In this document: positions 18,115-25,671 of the stretch, piece after piece
Numbering within the stretch: the first letter of the stretch is position 1
How the letters are laid out: each line of letters opens with the position of its first letter
NCBI GenBank assembly: GCA_934097085.1
Contig: CAKONK010000005.1
Location: forward strand, 28,068-92,067
Origin: an uncultured Bacilli bacterium
GTDB lineage: Bacteria; Bacillota_I; Bacilli_A; RF39; UBA660
Direction: 5' to 3'
DNA: 64,000 bases
Notes under the pieces: generated by a model
The model's input: the letters and a program-made list of their open reading frames with translations, nothing else
The model's database searches: none
Told to the model about the DNA's origin: nothing
Program-made: the position numbers and the translations under genes

Positions 18115-18178
18115 AATATTTCTCTCTTTCAAAACAATTATACCATATGTTTTTTTATTTTTAGTACTTTTATTTAAA

Positions 18179-18890
18179 TTAGTTTAATATTTTGTTTAAT
18201 AATTCATTTAATATAATTTTATCTTCCATCAAATTAATAGCAAAACATTTTTTGCCTAAATCTTTAAACGGTGAACCACAAGAAAATAGTTTTTTCTATC
18301 TAATATTATAAATCTATCGTGAAATATATCTTTTCGTATAAATTCTATATTATTAAATTCTTTCTCATATTTATTCTTTTGTAATATCTTTAGGATCAAA
18401 CATATCAAATAATTGATTTATTCTTTTTGTATTATTATCAACTTTATCTTCGAGAAGTAACATTCTATTTGGTAACATATATTTATTGTAATTAATGTAA
18501 TGCCTCATTTTAACAAATGTGTCCATAATTGCAATTGATACTTTTGTTGCACCACTCGATTTCAATATTGTAGCAAGCATATAAATTCCTTGTTCTGTAA
18601 AGACTCTTGGTAAATATCTTCTACCTCCATAATTATTTGTCACACTTGGGGTCGAAAATTTCTGGTCTCAAGTTATTTGCTTCGTCTTTTGTTAATTTCC
18701 AAGAAATTCTCTCCGGAAATTTATCTAAATTATTTTTTACTGCCTCATTAATTCTTTTTGTTTCAACTTCATATAGCATTGCTAAATCAGAATCAAGCAT
18801 AACCTCTACACTTCTAATTTCATATACTAAATCTTCTATTTTTATTTTACTTTCAATTAAATCATTCATTTTTGCCTCCATAAAATACAT
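18179..18890 (-). pseudogene. decayed ORF6N-domain protein gene
   Basis: Reading the minus strand across frames recovers an ORF6N (Bro/KilA-N-type DNA-binding) protein: MLDSDLAMLYEVETKRINEA and FPERISWKLTKDEANNLRPE, then a +1 shift near 18640, then GGRRYLPRVFTEQGIYML, SSGATKVSIAIMDTFVKMR and FDMFDPKDITKE. After a stop, other frames continue with KYEKEFNNIEFIRKDIFHDR and GSPFKDLGKKCFAINLMED, the kind of phospholipase-D-like tail seen in ORF6N proteins, with its first part deleted. At least three lesions (two frameshifts and an internal loss) make it a pseudogene. Such proteins come from phages and mobile elements. The frame ending at 18890 has the ribosome site ATGGAGG. Confidence 0.85.
18645..18678. 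repeat. 34-base repeat, copy inside the ORF6N pseudogene
   Basis: Matches 18924..18957 with one mismatch out of 34. The core TTGAGACCAGAAATTTTCGA (minus strand) is partly palindromic, with TTGAG / CTCAA ends around GAAATTTTC. In the gene it encodes NNLRPEIFDPK, and the mismatch and the frameshift lie beside it. Confidence 0.85.
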
Positions 18891-18923
18891 TTAAATAATT
18901 TTGATATTAAAAATAATTTTTAG

Positions 18924-18957
18924 CTTGAGGTCGAAAATTTCTGGTCTCAAGTTATTT
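18924..18957. repeat. 34-base repeat, intergenic copy upstream of the ORF6N pseudogene
   Basis: The second copy lies 34 bases before the gene's first codon and right after a stray ten-codon frame. It may be a recombination scar or an operator; see findings. Confidence 0.85.
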
Positions 18958-18992
18958 TATAATTTTACATAATTTCTCTATCATCCTTTCAA

Positions 18993-19122
18993 ATAAAAAA
19001 ACGGGAAATATACCCATGTTAAGGTAAATTTTCCCGCATCATATGTGATTCTTCCTCACCCAAGAAACACATGCTATCGACATTTAGATGTCATATTAAC
19101 ATTTGTGAGGTTTAATTAATAC
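18993..19122 (-). promoter_or_regulatory. orphan attenuator leader with short reading frame
   Basis: The predicted RNA begins near 19122. CCTCAC (19110-19105) can pair with GTGAGG (19059-19054), which holds the ribosome site of a seven-codon frame; a GACAT / ATGTC hairpin lies between. The frame overlaps a strong terminator whose arms CGGGAAA / TTTCCCG and TTACC / GGGTA are followed by seven T (18993-18999). After the terminator come a ribosome-site-like AAAGGATG and a ten-codon frame, then the 34-base repeat and the ORF6N pseudogene, so the gene it once controlled seems to be lost. No match to a riboswitch class I know. Confidence 0.7.
19019..19042 (-). CDS. leader peptide MMRENLP
   Basis: A seven-codon frame whose ATG lies eight bases after GAGGAAG. 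Its codons and its TAA run through the 5' arm of the terminator, so a ribosome translating it would prevent the hairpin. Typical of antibiotic- or translation-responsive attenuators; not expected to be a working protein. Confidence 0.55.
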   Translation of the reverse strand: MMRENLP

Positions 19123-19128
19123 ATTTAG

Positions 19129-19157
19129 AATATAACAAACATTTTTTTGTTAATCAA
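19129..19157 (-). promoter_or_regulatory. promoter of the orphan attenuator
   Basis: TTGATT (19157-19152), 17-base spacer, TATATT (19134-19129) on the minus strand, directly after the ABC permease gene. Confidence 0.7.
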
Positions 19158-19166
19158 TTGTTTTTT

Positions 19167-19949
19167 TTAAATTTTTGCCACCATTAAATTACTTGAACTA
19201 TATCTTTTTAACCCTTTATTAAAAATAAAGAAAGCAAACATAGTAATTAATACTGTATAAATTATAATGATAACAAAATATAATAAATTAAACTTTCCTA
19301 GTACTTCCATAGGCATATATGCTGATATTCCAACTGGTACTAAAGTATATAATAAAATTTTTGTAATCCCTTTGAAAATAGTTCCTGGATAGGTATCAAA
19401 ACAAACTATTAAGTTAGTCATTGTATCAGCAATTCCATCGCTTTTACCAATCCAAAATGAAAGTGATCCAAATATTATGCCAATACTTGTAACAATAATT
19501 GCTCCTGTAATAGAAAATAATATAAATAAAATTATTTCTAAAAATGAAGGTTTACTAATAGCCAAAATTATTAAGGCATATATTATATCACCAATAGCCG
19601 AAACATCTACATTACCAGTGATTACATTTATCAAAACATTCCTTGGTTGAACTAAATATACATCTAAACTTCCATCATTTATAATATCAGAAAGGTTATA
19701 TGAATCCTTAAAGAAAAAATGACTTATTCCATAACTTCCCGCAGCAAGTCCCCATAAAAGTAATACTTTATGAATAGTATAACCCCCAAAAGATTCTTTG
19801 AGTGAGAAAAATATTACCCACTCTACAATAAATGTTGCATTATTAAGAATCATAAAAATAATATTTGATATAAAAGTAGTCTTATTAAGCATCTCTTTCA
19901 TAAGGGAATACTTAACTGATAAAAATACTTTTTTAACCTCCGTTAACAT
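19167..19949 (-). CDS. ABC-2 family exporter permease (second)
   Basis: 260 residues with six hydrophobic helices, the form of the ABC2_membrane_6 (DUF990) group of exporters, in which two related permeases work with one ATPase. Recognisable parts are the N-terminal amphipathic stretch, DIINDGSLDVYLVQPRN after helix 2 and GKSDGIADTMTNLI before helix 5. It overlaps the end of the first permease gene by 17 bases, so the pair is translated together. Substrate unknown; relatives are linked to export of toxic organic cations or peptides. Last gene of the operon. Confidence 0.85.
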   Translation of the reverse strand: MLTEVKKVFLSVKYSLMKEMLNKTTFISNIIFMILNNATFIVEWVIFFSLKESFGGYTIHKVLLLWGLAAGSYGISHFFFKDSYNLSDIINDGSLDVYLVQPRNVLINVITGNVDVSAIGDIIYALIILAISKPSFLEIILFILFSITGAIIVTSIGIIFGSLSFWIGKSDGIADTMTNLIVCFDTYPGTIFKGITKILLYTLVPVGISAYMPMEVLGKFNLLYFVIIIIYTVLITMFAFFIFNKGLKRYSSSNLMVAKI

Positions 19950-20724
19950 TTAATTTTCTCACTCCTTTCTTATAAATTTTTAAAGCAATAAAATATATTA
20001 CTCCTATATAAAGTATTTGAAAGCCAAATAACTTAATAAAATCAATATAATTAAAATGAACAAATAACTTTGCAGGACCATATGCTAAAACATACACTGG
20101 GCTGTACTTTAAAAGTTTTTGAATAAATTTACCAAATAATTCAATAGGAAAAATTGTTCCAAAGATTAAGATAATCTTACTATAAATCCAATAAATTGGG
20201 TTAGCATCTTCGATAAAAAACGATATTTCACCAATTAAAATCATTGTAAGTAAACTTATAATTGTAGCTAAAATCATTGTTATAAAAACCAAAATTAATG
20301 ATACTATGTTTATTTGAACAAACTTACCTAAAAAGATATAACCCGTAATTAAACCTAAAGCAAAATATAGTATTAATCTTGTTAAAACCAAACCTAGATG
20401 GGAAAACAAATTATACAAAATGTAGTCGATTGGTCTTGTTAAATTATAAACAACATCCCCACTTTTAATTGATTTTGAAATGTCTTTTACAAGACGTTTT
20501 CCTCCGAGTGATGACCATAATATTTCCGTAATTATTACATACCAAATCATCTGGGTAAATGAATAACCTTGAATTAAAGATGATGAATCAGAGTAAATAT
20601 ATTTCCATAGATTTAGAAAAATAAATATATGAATTAGAAAACCTATATACTCATAAAAAACATTTGATATATATGAAAAAGCACTTTTTATTTCATACTC
20701 TAATATTTTAAAATACTTTTTCAT
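19933..20724 (-). CDS. ABC-2 family exporter permease (first)
   Basis: 263 residues, six hydrophobic helices. GGKRLVKDISKSIKSGDVVY and NLTRPIDYILYNLF form the conserved cytoplasmic loop of the same permease family as the next gene (compare INDGSLDVYLVQPRN there), so both probably form one heterodimeric pore. Its start overlaps the stop of the ATPase gene by four bases. Gene order ATPase-permease-permease is that of DUF990-type exporters. Confidence 0.85.
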   Translation of the reverse strand: MKKYFKILEYEIKSAFSYISNVFYEYIGFLIHIFIFLNLWKYIYSDSSSLIQGYSFTQMIWYVIITEILWSSLGGKRLVKDISKSIKSGDVVYNLTRPIDYILYNLFSHLGLVLTRLILYFALGLITGYIFLGKFVQINIVSLILVFITMILATIISLLTMILIGEISFFIEDANPIYWIYSKIILIFGTIFPIELFGKFIQKLLKYSPVYVLAYGPAKLFVHFNYIDFIKLFGFQILYIGVIYFIALKIYKKGVRKLNVNGG

Positions 20725-21704
20725 TTTTCTTTCCTAGCATAAATTTCTTTTATAATATCCTCAAGGGGAATATTTGAAATATTTATATCTACTACTTTAT
20801 CAATATCAAGTTTCTTTAGAGCTTGTGAAATACTTTTCTTTTTCAAATCTACTTCAATTTTCAAATTATAACCTTTATCTTTTAAAATTTTAATTCCTTC
20901 TTCATCATCAAGATTAATTTTCTCTTTCATTTTGGCATCAATTATTTTTTTATTTAAATAATGATATTTTAGGTTTTCCATACTATCATCAAAAGCTATT
21001 GTTCCATTATTTATAATGATAACCCTTTTACAAAGCTTTTCAATATCTCCAACATCATGGCTAGTTAAAAATATTGTTGTTTTATATTCTTTGTTCATTC
21101 TTTTAATTAGAGTTCTAATATTTTCCTTTACAACTGGATCAAGTCCTATCGTAGGTTCATCAAGAAAAAGAACCTTTGGTTCATGAATAAGTGATGCAAT
21201 AATTTCACATCTTATTCTTTGTCCAAGAGATAAGTTTCTTACAGGTGTATTAATAAAATCACTAATTTCAAATATACTTTCAAATTCCTTTATTTTTCTT
21301 TCTACTACATTTTCAGGAATGTCATAAATTGCCCCAAAGTATTTAAAGTTATCATAAGCTGATAAATGCATCCATAATTGTTCTTTTTGACCAAATACTG
21401 TACCAATTTCATAAGACAAACTTTTTCTTTCTGTAAATGGATTTTTATTTAAAACCTCTACCATACCTTTTGTAGGACAAAGTATACCCGTAAGCATTTT
21501 AATCGTTGTACTTTTACCAGCACCATTTGGACCAATAAATGCAAGTATTTCTCCTTTTTCAATACTTAAATTAAGATTTTTAACTGCTTTTACTTCTTTA
21601 TATTTTGGCTTAAAAATACTTTTTACACTTTCTTTAAAACCTTTTCCTTTTATTTTAACTTTAAAGGTTTTACTTAAATTTTTTATTTTTATTATTTCAC
21701 TCAT
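20721..21704 (-). CDS. ABC exporter ATP-binding protein
   Basis: 327 residues. Walker A is GPNGAGKSTTIKML, the Q-loop follows (GTVFGQKEQLWMH), the signature is LSLGQRIRCEI, Walker B VLFLDEPTIGLDP and the H-loop TSHDVGDIEKL; all catalytic residues are present. The SLGQR signature and the FGQ(K)xQLWW-like region are typical of the ATPases paired with ABC2_membrane_6 permeases. A C-terminal extension of about 90 residues is regulatory or dimerising. It overlaps the end of the broken GNAT gene by eight bases, so it may rely on that leader for transcription. Confidence 0.93.
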   Translation of the reverse strand: MSEIIKIKNLSKTFKVKIKGKGFKESVKSIFKPKYKEVKAVKNLNLSIEKGEILAFIGPNGAGKSTTIKMLTGILCPTKGMVEVLNKNPFTERKSLSYEIGTVFGQKEQLWMHLSAYDNFKYFGAIYDIPENVVERKIKEFESIFEISDFINTPVRNLSLGQRIRCEIIASLIHEPKVLFLDEPTIGLDPVVKENIRTLIKRMNKEYKTTIFLTSHDVGDIEKLCKRVIIINNGTIAFDDSMENLKYHYLNKKIIDAKMKEKINLDDEEGIKILKDKGYNLKIEVDLKKKSISQALKKLDIDKVVDINISNIPLEDIIKEIYARKEK

Positions 21705-22273
21705 TTTTTATCACATCCTTATACTTATTTTTATTTATTAATATTGCATCATTAACATTAATCCAGTATCTACCGAAAATACTATTATCTAAAAATTTTT
21801 TGTTTTCAAGTATTCCTCCCAAAGAAAGAATTGTTTTAACTGACCCTAAATTATCATCATCCGCAGTTAAAAGAACTTTTTCTAATACCATTTCTTTTGC
21901 TTTCAAAAGACATAAATATAGATTTATTTTGTTATAACCTTTTCTTCTTTGTGAAGGTCTTATATCATAACCTATATGTCACCATGAAGGAGCATTTCTT
22001 CATTAAGATTCCATCTTAAATTAATCATACCAATTAGTTTATCATCATTTTCCCTTATTAAGAAATACTCTATACCTGGACATCTGTTACTAGGCCTTTT
22101 TTCAGCATCTAATAAACTGTCTAAATATTTTAGCCATCCATCATAATCACTAGCCATTTTAGAAAATCCCGAGTCACCATTAACCATAAAGCTATGCATT
22201 TCAAACTCTTTTAAATATGCAAGTGCCTCTTTCTTTCTTTTTAAGCTAGCCTTCTCTAAAAAAAATTTTCCAT
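21697..22273 (-). pseudogene. frameshifted GNAT-family acetyltransferase gene
   Basis: Reading across frames gives a whole GNAT protein: MENFF, then (after a shift in an eight-T run near 22260) LEKASLKRKKEALAYLKEFE, MHSFMVNGDSGFSKMASDYD, LIGMINLRWNLNEEMLLHG, then (after a missing G at about 21980, GGTGACAT for GGTGGACAT) HIGYDIRPSQRRKGY, the acetyl-CoA loop, and LSLGGILENKKFLD. Two one-base shifts break it. Both lie in slippage-prone runs, so sequencing error or programmed/phase-variable frameshifting are alternatives to decay. The start ATG at 22273 follows GGAAAGGAAAGG and lies in a hairpin. Upstream are two stacked attenuators, downstream the ABC exporter operon. Substrate unknown. Confidence 0.8.
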
Positions 22274-22294
22274 AACCTTTCCTTTCCGTTATGG
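22270..22294 (-). promoter_or_regulatory. hairpin presenting the GNAT ribosome site and start codon
   Basis: CCATAAC (22294-22288) and GTTATGG (22276-22270) pair perfectly over seven bases; the loop holds the doubled ribosome site GGAAAGGAAAG and the start ATG is in the 3' arm. The stop codon of the leader peptide (TAA, 22291-22289) is in the 5' arm, so a ribosome ending there would open the hairpin. A second GTTATGG in the loop of the terminator (around 22324-22330) could compete for the same CCATAAC. Confidence 0.75.
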
Positions 22295-22387
22295 CTTCCA
22301 GTATACAAAAAAGCGCAAAGTTACCATAACTAGTGACTCCGCGCTCAACGTTAAAGCTCCGTGTAGGATTATCCCGAAATAGCTCAC
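22289..22387 (-). CDS. leader peptide upstream of the GNAT gene
   Basis: A 32-codon frame from a GTG at 22387 (VSYFGIILHGALTL at the start) to the TAA at 22289. It reads straight through the terminator, whose T-run encodes two Phe, and ends inside the hairpin that masks the GNAT ribosome site. A GAGG lies about 15 bases upstream, a loose spacing, so the start is uncertain. The base composition is far richer in G and C than the surroundings, which fits a structured leader RNA. Whether it is translated is untested. Confidence 0.5.
   Translation of the reverse strand: MSYFGIILHGALTLSAESLVMVTLRFFVYWKP
22307..22344 (-). terminator. attenuator terminator in the GNAT leader
   Basis: Minus-strand stem GCGCGGAGT / ACTTTGCGC (two G-U pairs) with a loop containing GTTATGG, followed by six T. 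It lies within the leader reading frame. Confidence 0.8.
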
Positions 22388-22418
22388 AAACTGTTTATAT
22401 TTCCTCACTTACCTATAA

Positions 22419-22446
22419 AGTATACTTATTTTTTTTAATTTGTCAA
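22419..22446 (-). promoter_or_regulatory. promoter of the GNAT leader
   Basis: TTGACA (22446-22441), 16-base spacer, TATACT (22424-22419) on the minus strand; transcription should begin near 22412. Confidence 0.75.
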
Positions 22447-22454
22447 CATTTTCT

Positions 22455-22539
22455 ACAAAAAAGAACTAAATAGTAAATATTTAGTTCTCTAGCCTAGTTA
22501 CCTAAGCAATGTTTAAGTATGCCTAAGTCCCTCACACAT
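22455..22539 (-). ncRNA. short terminated RNA (about 80 nt) or first attenuator of the GNAT region
   Basis: A predicted transcript from about 22537 ends at a strong terminator, AGAACTAAATA / TATTTAGTTCT (11 perfect pairs, 22488-22462 region) with six T. In between are CTTAGGC and GCTTAGGT repeats and a nine-codon frame beginning ATGTGTGAGGG at the transcript start. It lies just upstream of the promoter of the second leader. It could be a free small RNA or an upstream attenuator for the same gene. No family recognised. Confidence 0.55.
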
Positions 22540-22543
22540 TTTC

Positions 22544-22572
22544 AGTATATCATAGCTCACATATATAGTCAA
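22544..22572 (-). promoter_or_regulatory. promoter of the short terminated RNA
   Basis: TTGACT (22572-22567), 17-base spacer, TATACT (22549-22544) on the minus strand. Confidence 0.75.
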
Positions 22573-22658
22573 TAAAATTTTTTGTGCTTTTTTAATTTTT
22601 TTATTTTTTACACAATATTTACACTCATTATAGAATTATTCCACACATAAAACTATTT

Positions 22659-23372
22659 TTAAATATTACTAAAGTATTCAAAAAGTTTGTCACATTTGTG
22701 TTTATCCATCGCTTTCATTTTTATAAAAGGATTATCTATGCCACTATCTTGGTACTTTGAAAAACCCAAAGTATGGAAAGGTAAAAAATCTATTTTAATT
22801 ACATTTTTTATCTTAGAAATATATTTTTTTAAATCTAACATATATTTATTTGAATCATTAATACCTGGAATAATTACTACTCTAATTATTACTTTAGCAT
22901 TTATTTTATTAAGCTCATTTATAAAATTGTCAATAACATTAATGTTTCCTCCAGTTATGTATTTAAATTTATTAGGATAAATTGACTTTATGTCAAATAG
23001 TATATAATCAAATAATTTAAGTAGTTTTAAATCAACATTATCTACATATCCTGATGTATCTAGCACAATATTAATATTTTCTTTTTTTAATTTTTTAGCT
23101 AATTTATATAACTGTTTTGATGATAAAAGTGGTTCTCCACCTGAAAAAGTTACACCACCATTATTTTTATAATATGGTTTATTATTTAATATAAGTTTAA
23201 TTAAATTCCTATAATTTATATCTATTTTATTAATTTCATGTTGCATTTCTGGGTTATGGCAAAATTTGCACTTAAGTGGACAATTATTAAAAAATATAAC
23301 TGTTCTTATACCGGGACCATCAACACAAGAAAAACTTTCTATTTTAGCTATTGACATTTTACATTTTTTCAT
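22659..23372 (-). CDS. pflA: pyruvate formate-lyase activating enzyme
   Basis: 237 residues. A radical SAM enzyme that puts the glycyl radical on PflB using S-adenosylmethionine and an Fe-S cluster, only without oxygen. The cluster motif is NNCPLKCKFCHNPE (C-x3-C-x2-C); FSCVDGPGIRTVIFF before it and GGVTFSGGEPLL after it are the family's substrate and SAM motifs. Length is usual. It overlaps the end of pflB by 14 bases, with an AAGGA ribosome site inside pflB, so the two are translated together. Confidence 0.96.
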   Translation of the reverse strand: MKKCKMSIAKIESFSCVDGPGIRTVIFFNNCPLKCKFCHNPEMQHEINKIDINYRNLIKLILNNKPYYKNNGGVTFSGGEPLLSSKQLYKLAKKLKKENINIVLDTSGYVDNVDLKLLKLFDYILFDIKSIYPNKFKYITGGNINVIDNFINELNKINAKVIIRVVIIPGINDSNKYMLDLKKYISKIKNVIKIDFLPFHTLGFSKYQDSGIDNPFIKMKAMDKHKCDKLFEYFSNI

Positions 23373-25581
23373 GGAAAGTCCTTGAAATAACTTCGAGTTG
23401 CTGATTTTTAGTAAGTCTATTAAACCTTACCGCATAACCTGATACCCTTATTGTTAAAAGTGGATATTTTTCAGGATTATTCATAGCCTCAATTAAAGTT
23501 TCCTTATTTAAAACATTAACATTTAAATGATGCCCGCCTTTTTTAAAGTAACCATCCAATAAATTAATTAAATTGTTAACTTTTTCATTATCACAATTAC
23601 CCAAACTATCAGGAATTATTGTAAATGTATTTGAAATACCATCAAGTGCATATTTTTGATAATCAATTTTTGCTACAGAATTAAGTGAAGCAATTGCACC
23701 ACTTTTGTCTCTCTCATGCATTGGATTAGCACCTGGTGCAAAAGGTTGACCCTTTTTTCGACCATCTGGTGTACTTCCTGTATTTTTTCCATACACAATA
23801 TTCGAGGTAATTGTTAATATTGACATTGTTGGTTTTGCATTCTTATATGATTTTACTTTTTTTAGTTCATTATAAAAATAATCTAAAACTTCCTGGGCAA
23901 TTTTATCTACTCTATTATCATCATTTCCGAATTTTGGAAAATCACCATCGATTATAAAATCAACTGCAATACCGTTTTCATCACGAACTGGTTTTACTTT
24001 TGCGTATTTTATTGCTGATAAGCTATCAACAACTACAGAAAGTCCCGCGACACCGTAAGCCATAAAATGATTTACATTAGTATCATGAAGAGACATCATC
24101 ACACTTTCATAAGCATATTTATCATGCATGTAGTGAATAACATTCATTGTATTAGCATAAAGATTAGCAACTTTAGAAAGAACTAAGAAAAAGTTTTTTA
24201 AAACGGTTTTATAATTTAAAATTTTTTCATTATTTTTAGGTATTTCATCAAAAACTTTAACATTCTCGTTTTCATCAATCCCACCATTAATCGCATAAAG
24301 AAGTGCTTTTGCAAGGTTACATCTTGCTCCGAAAAACTGCATGTCTTTACCAACTCTCATTGCCGAAACACAGCAAGCTATAGCATAGTCATTTCCAAAG
24401 ATTTTGCACATCAAATCATCGTTTTCATATTGAATTGAATCAGTTTGAATAGAAATTTTTGCACAATATTTTTTAAAATTAACAGGTAATTTTTCACTAT
24501 ATAAAATTGTAATATTTGGTTCAGGTGCTGATCCTAAATTTTTAAGTGTATGAATAATACGATAGCTAGTTTTCGTAACAAATGATTTATCTTTATTCAT
24601 TCCGCCAATAGAACAAGTTACCCATGTTGGATCACCAGAAAAAAGTTCATCATATTCTGGAGTTCTTAAATGTCTTACAAGCCTTAATTTAATAACAAAA
24701 TTATCAATAATTTCTTGAACCATACTTTCAGTAATAGCTTTCTTTTTTAAATCCCTTTCAAAATAAATATCGAAAAAAGCATCAACTCTACCTAAACTCA
24801 TCGCAGCACCATTATCCTCTTTAACCGCCGCTAAATAACCTAGATAAGTCCACTGCACTGCTTCTTTACTATTTTGTGCGGGAACAGAAATATCAAAGCC
24901 ATAACTTTTTGCCATTAAAGTTAACTCCTTTAAAGCCTTAATTTGCATACTTATTTCTTCGGAAAGTCTAATAATATCATCACTCATATTCTTAGAAAGA
25001 TTTCTTTTATCTTCTTCTTTACATTTAATTAAATATTCAGTACCATATAAAGCAATACGACGATAATCACCGATAATTCTTCCTCTTCCATAACTATCTG
25101 GAAGTCCAGTTAATAAATGAACATGTCTAGCAAGTTTCATTTCATCAGTGTAAGCATCAAAAACACCATCATTGTGTGTCTTTCTAAATTTTGTAAAATA
25201 CATCTCAATATTTTCATCAAATTTATAGCCATATGATGCAAGTTCCTGATAAACCATTCTTATCCCGCCATAAGGATTTATTATTCTTTTAAGTGGCTTA
25301 TCAGTTTGAAGTCCAACAACGATATCATCTTCTTTACAAATATATCCTGGTTCAAAATTATTAATCCCACTCACTTTTGAAGTTTCTATATCTAAAACTT
25401 TTTTCTTTAATTCCTTTTGCAATAAGTCATTTACTTTTTCCATTATTAAATTTGTTTTAGTAGTAGATTTACATAAAAAGTTTTCATTACCTAAATATTC
25501 CCTATAATTTAGTTTAATAAAATCTTCAACATCAATTGTATTACACCATTTACCCCTTACAAATTCATCATAATATTTCAT
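23359..25581 (-). CDS. pflB: pyruvate formate-lyase
   Basis: 740 residues. Splits pyruvate with CoA to acetyl-CoA and formate, the main anaerobic route. The catalytic pair of Cys is in AIACCVSAMRVG, and the glycyl radical site is RVSGYAVRF near the C-terminus; NTGSTPDGRKKGQPFAPGAN and NVNVLNKETL are further conserved blocks. All key residues are present and length matches. The promoter carries a GTTGCA-N2-TGCAAC palindrome about 40 bases before the likely start site, shared with nrdD and the CRP-type regulator gene. With ldh, it indicates mixed-acid fermentation. Confidence 0.97.
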   Translation of the reverse strand: MKYYDEFVRGKWCNTIDVEDFIKLNYREYLGNENFLCKSTTKTNLIMEKVNDLLQKELKKKVLDIETSKVSGINNFEPGYICKEDDIVVGLQTDKPLKRIINPYGGIRMVYQELASYGYKFDENIEMYFTKFRKTHNDGVFDAYTDEMKLARHVHLLTGLPDSYGRGRIIGDYRRIALYGTEYLIKCKEEDKRNLSKNMSDDIIRLSEEISMQIKALKELTLMAKSYGFDISVPAQNSKEAVQWTYLGYLAAVKEDNGAAMSLGRVDAFFDIYFERDLKKKAITESMVQEIIDNFVIKLRLVRHLRTPEYDELFSGDPTWVTCSIGGMNKDKSFVTKTSYRIIHTLKNLGSAPEPNITILYSEKLPVNFKKYCAKISIQTDSIQYENDDLMCKIFGNDYAIACCVSAMRVGKDMQFFGARCNLAKALLYAINGGIDENENVKVFDEIPKNNEKILNYKTVLKNFFLVLSKVANLYANTMNVIHYMHDKYAYESVMMSLHDTNVNHFMAYGVAGLSVVVDSLSAIKYAKVKPVRDENGIAVDFIIDGDFPKFGNDDNRVDKIAQEVLDYFYNELKKVKSYKNAKPTMSILTITSNIVYGKNTGSTPDGRKKGQPFAPGANPMHERDKSGAIASLNSVAKIDYQKYALDGISNTFTIIPDSLGNCDNEKVNNLINLLDGYFKKGGHHLNVNVLNKETLIEAMNNPEKYPLLTIRVSGYAVRFNRLTKNQQLEVISRTFHEKM

Positions 25582-25610
25582 TTTTTATCACTCCTAGCAT
25601 AAATAATATT

Positions 25611-25648
25611 ATCATAAATTTGTAGATTTACTTTGTTGCACTTGCAAC
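25611..25648 (-). promoter_or_regulatory. pflB promoter with CRP/FNR-type operator
   Basis: The palindrome GTTGCACTTGCAAC at 25635..25648 precedes a -10 box TATGAT (25616-25611) or the overlapping GATAAT. The centre lies about 38-41 bases before the expected start of transcription, the class II activator position for CRP/FNR proteins, and there is no good -35 box. Confidence 0.7.
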
Positions 25649-25671
25649 AAAAAAAGAGCTTTATGCTCTTC
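25649..25671 (-). terminator. efp terminator
   Basis: Minus-strand AAGAGC / GCTCTT with the efp stop codon TAA in the loop, then a T run. It touches the pflB operator. Confidence 0.75.

Noticed and set aside
18179..22273. Prophage or integrative element
   Set aside because: Only an ORF6N ruin and accessory genes are seen; no integrase, capsid, portal or attachment repeats.
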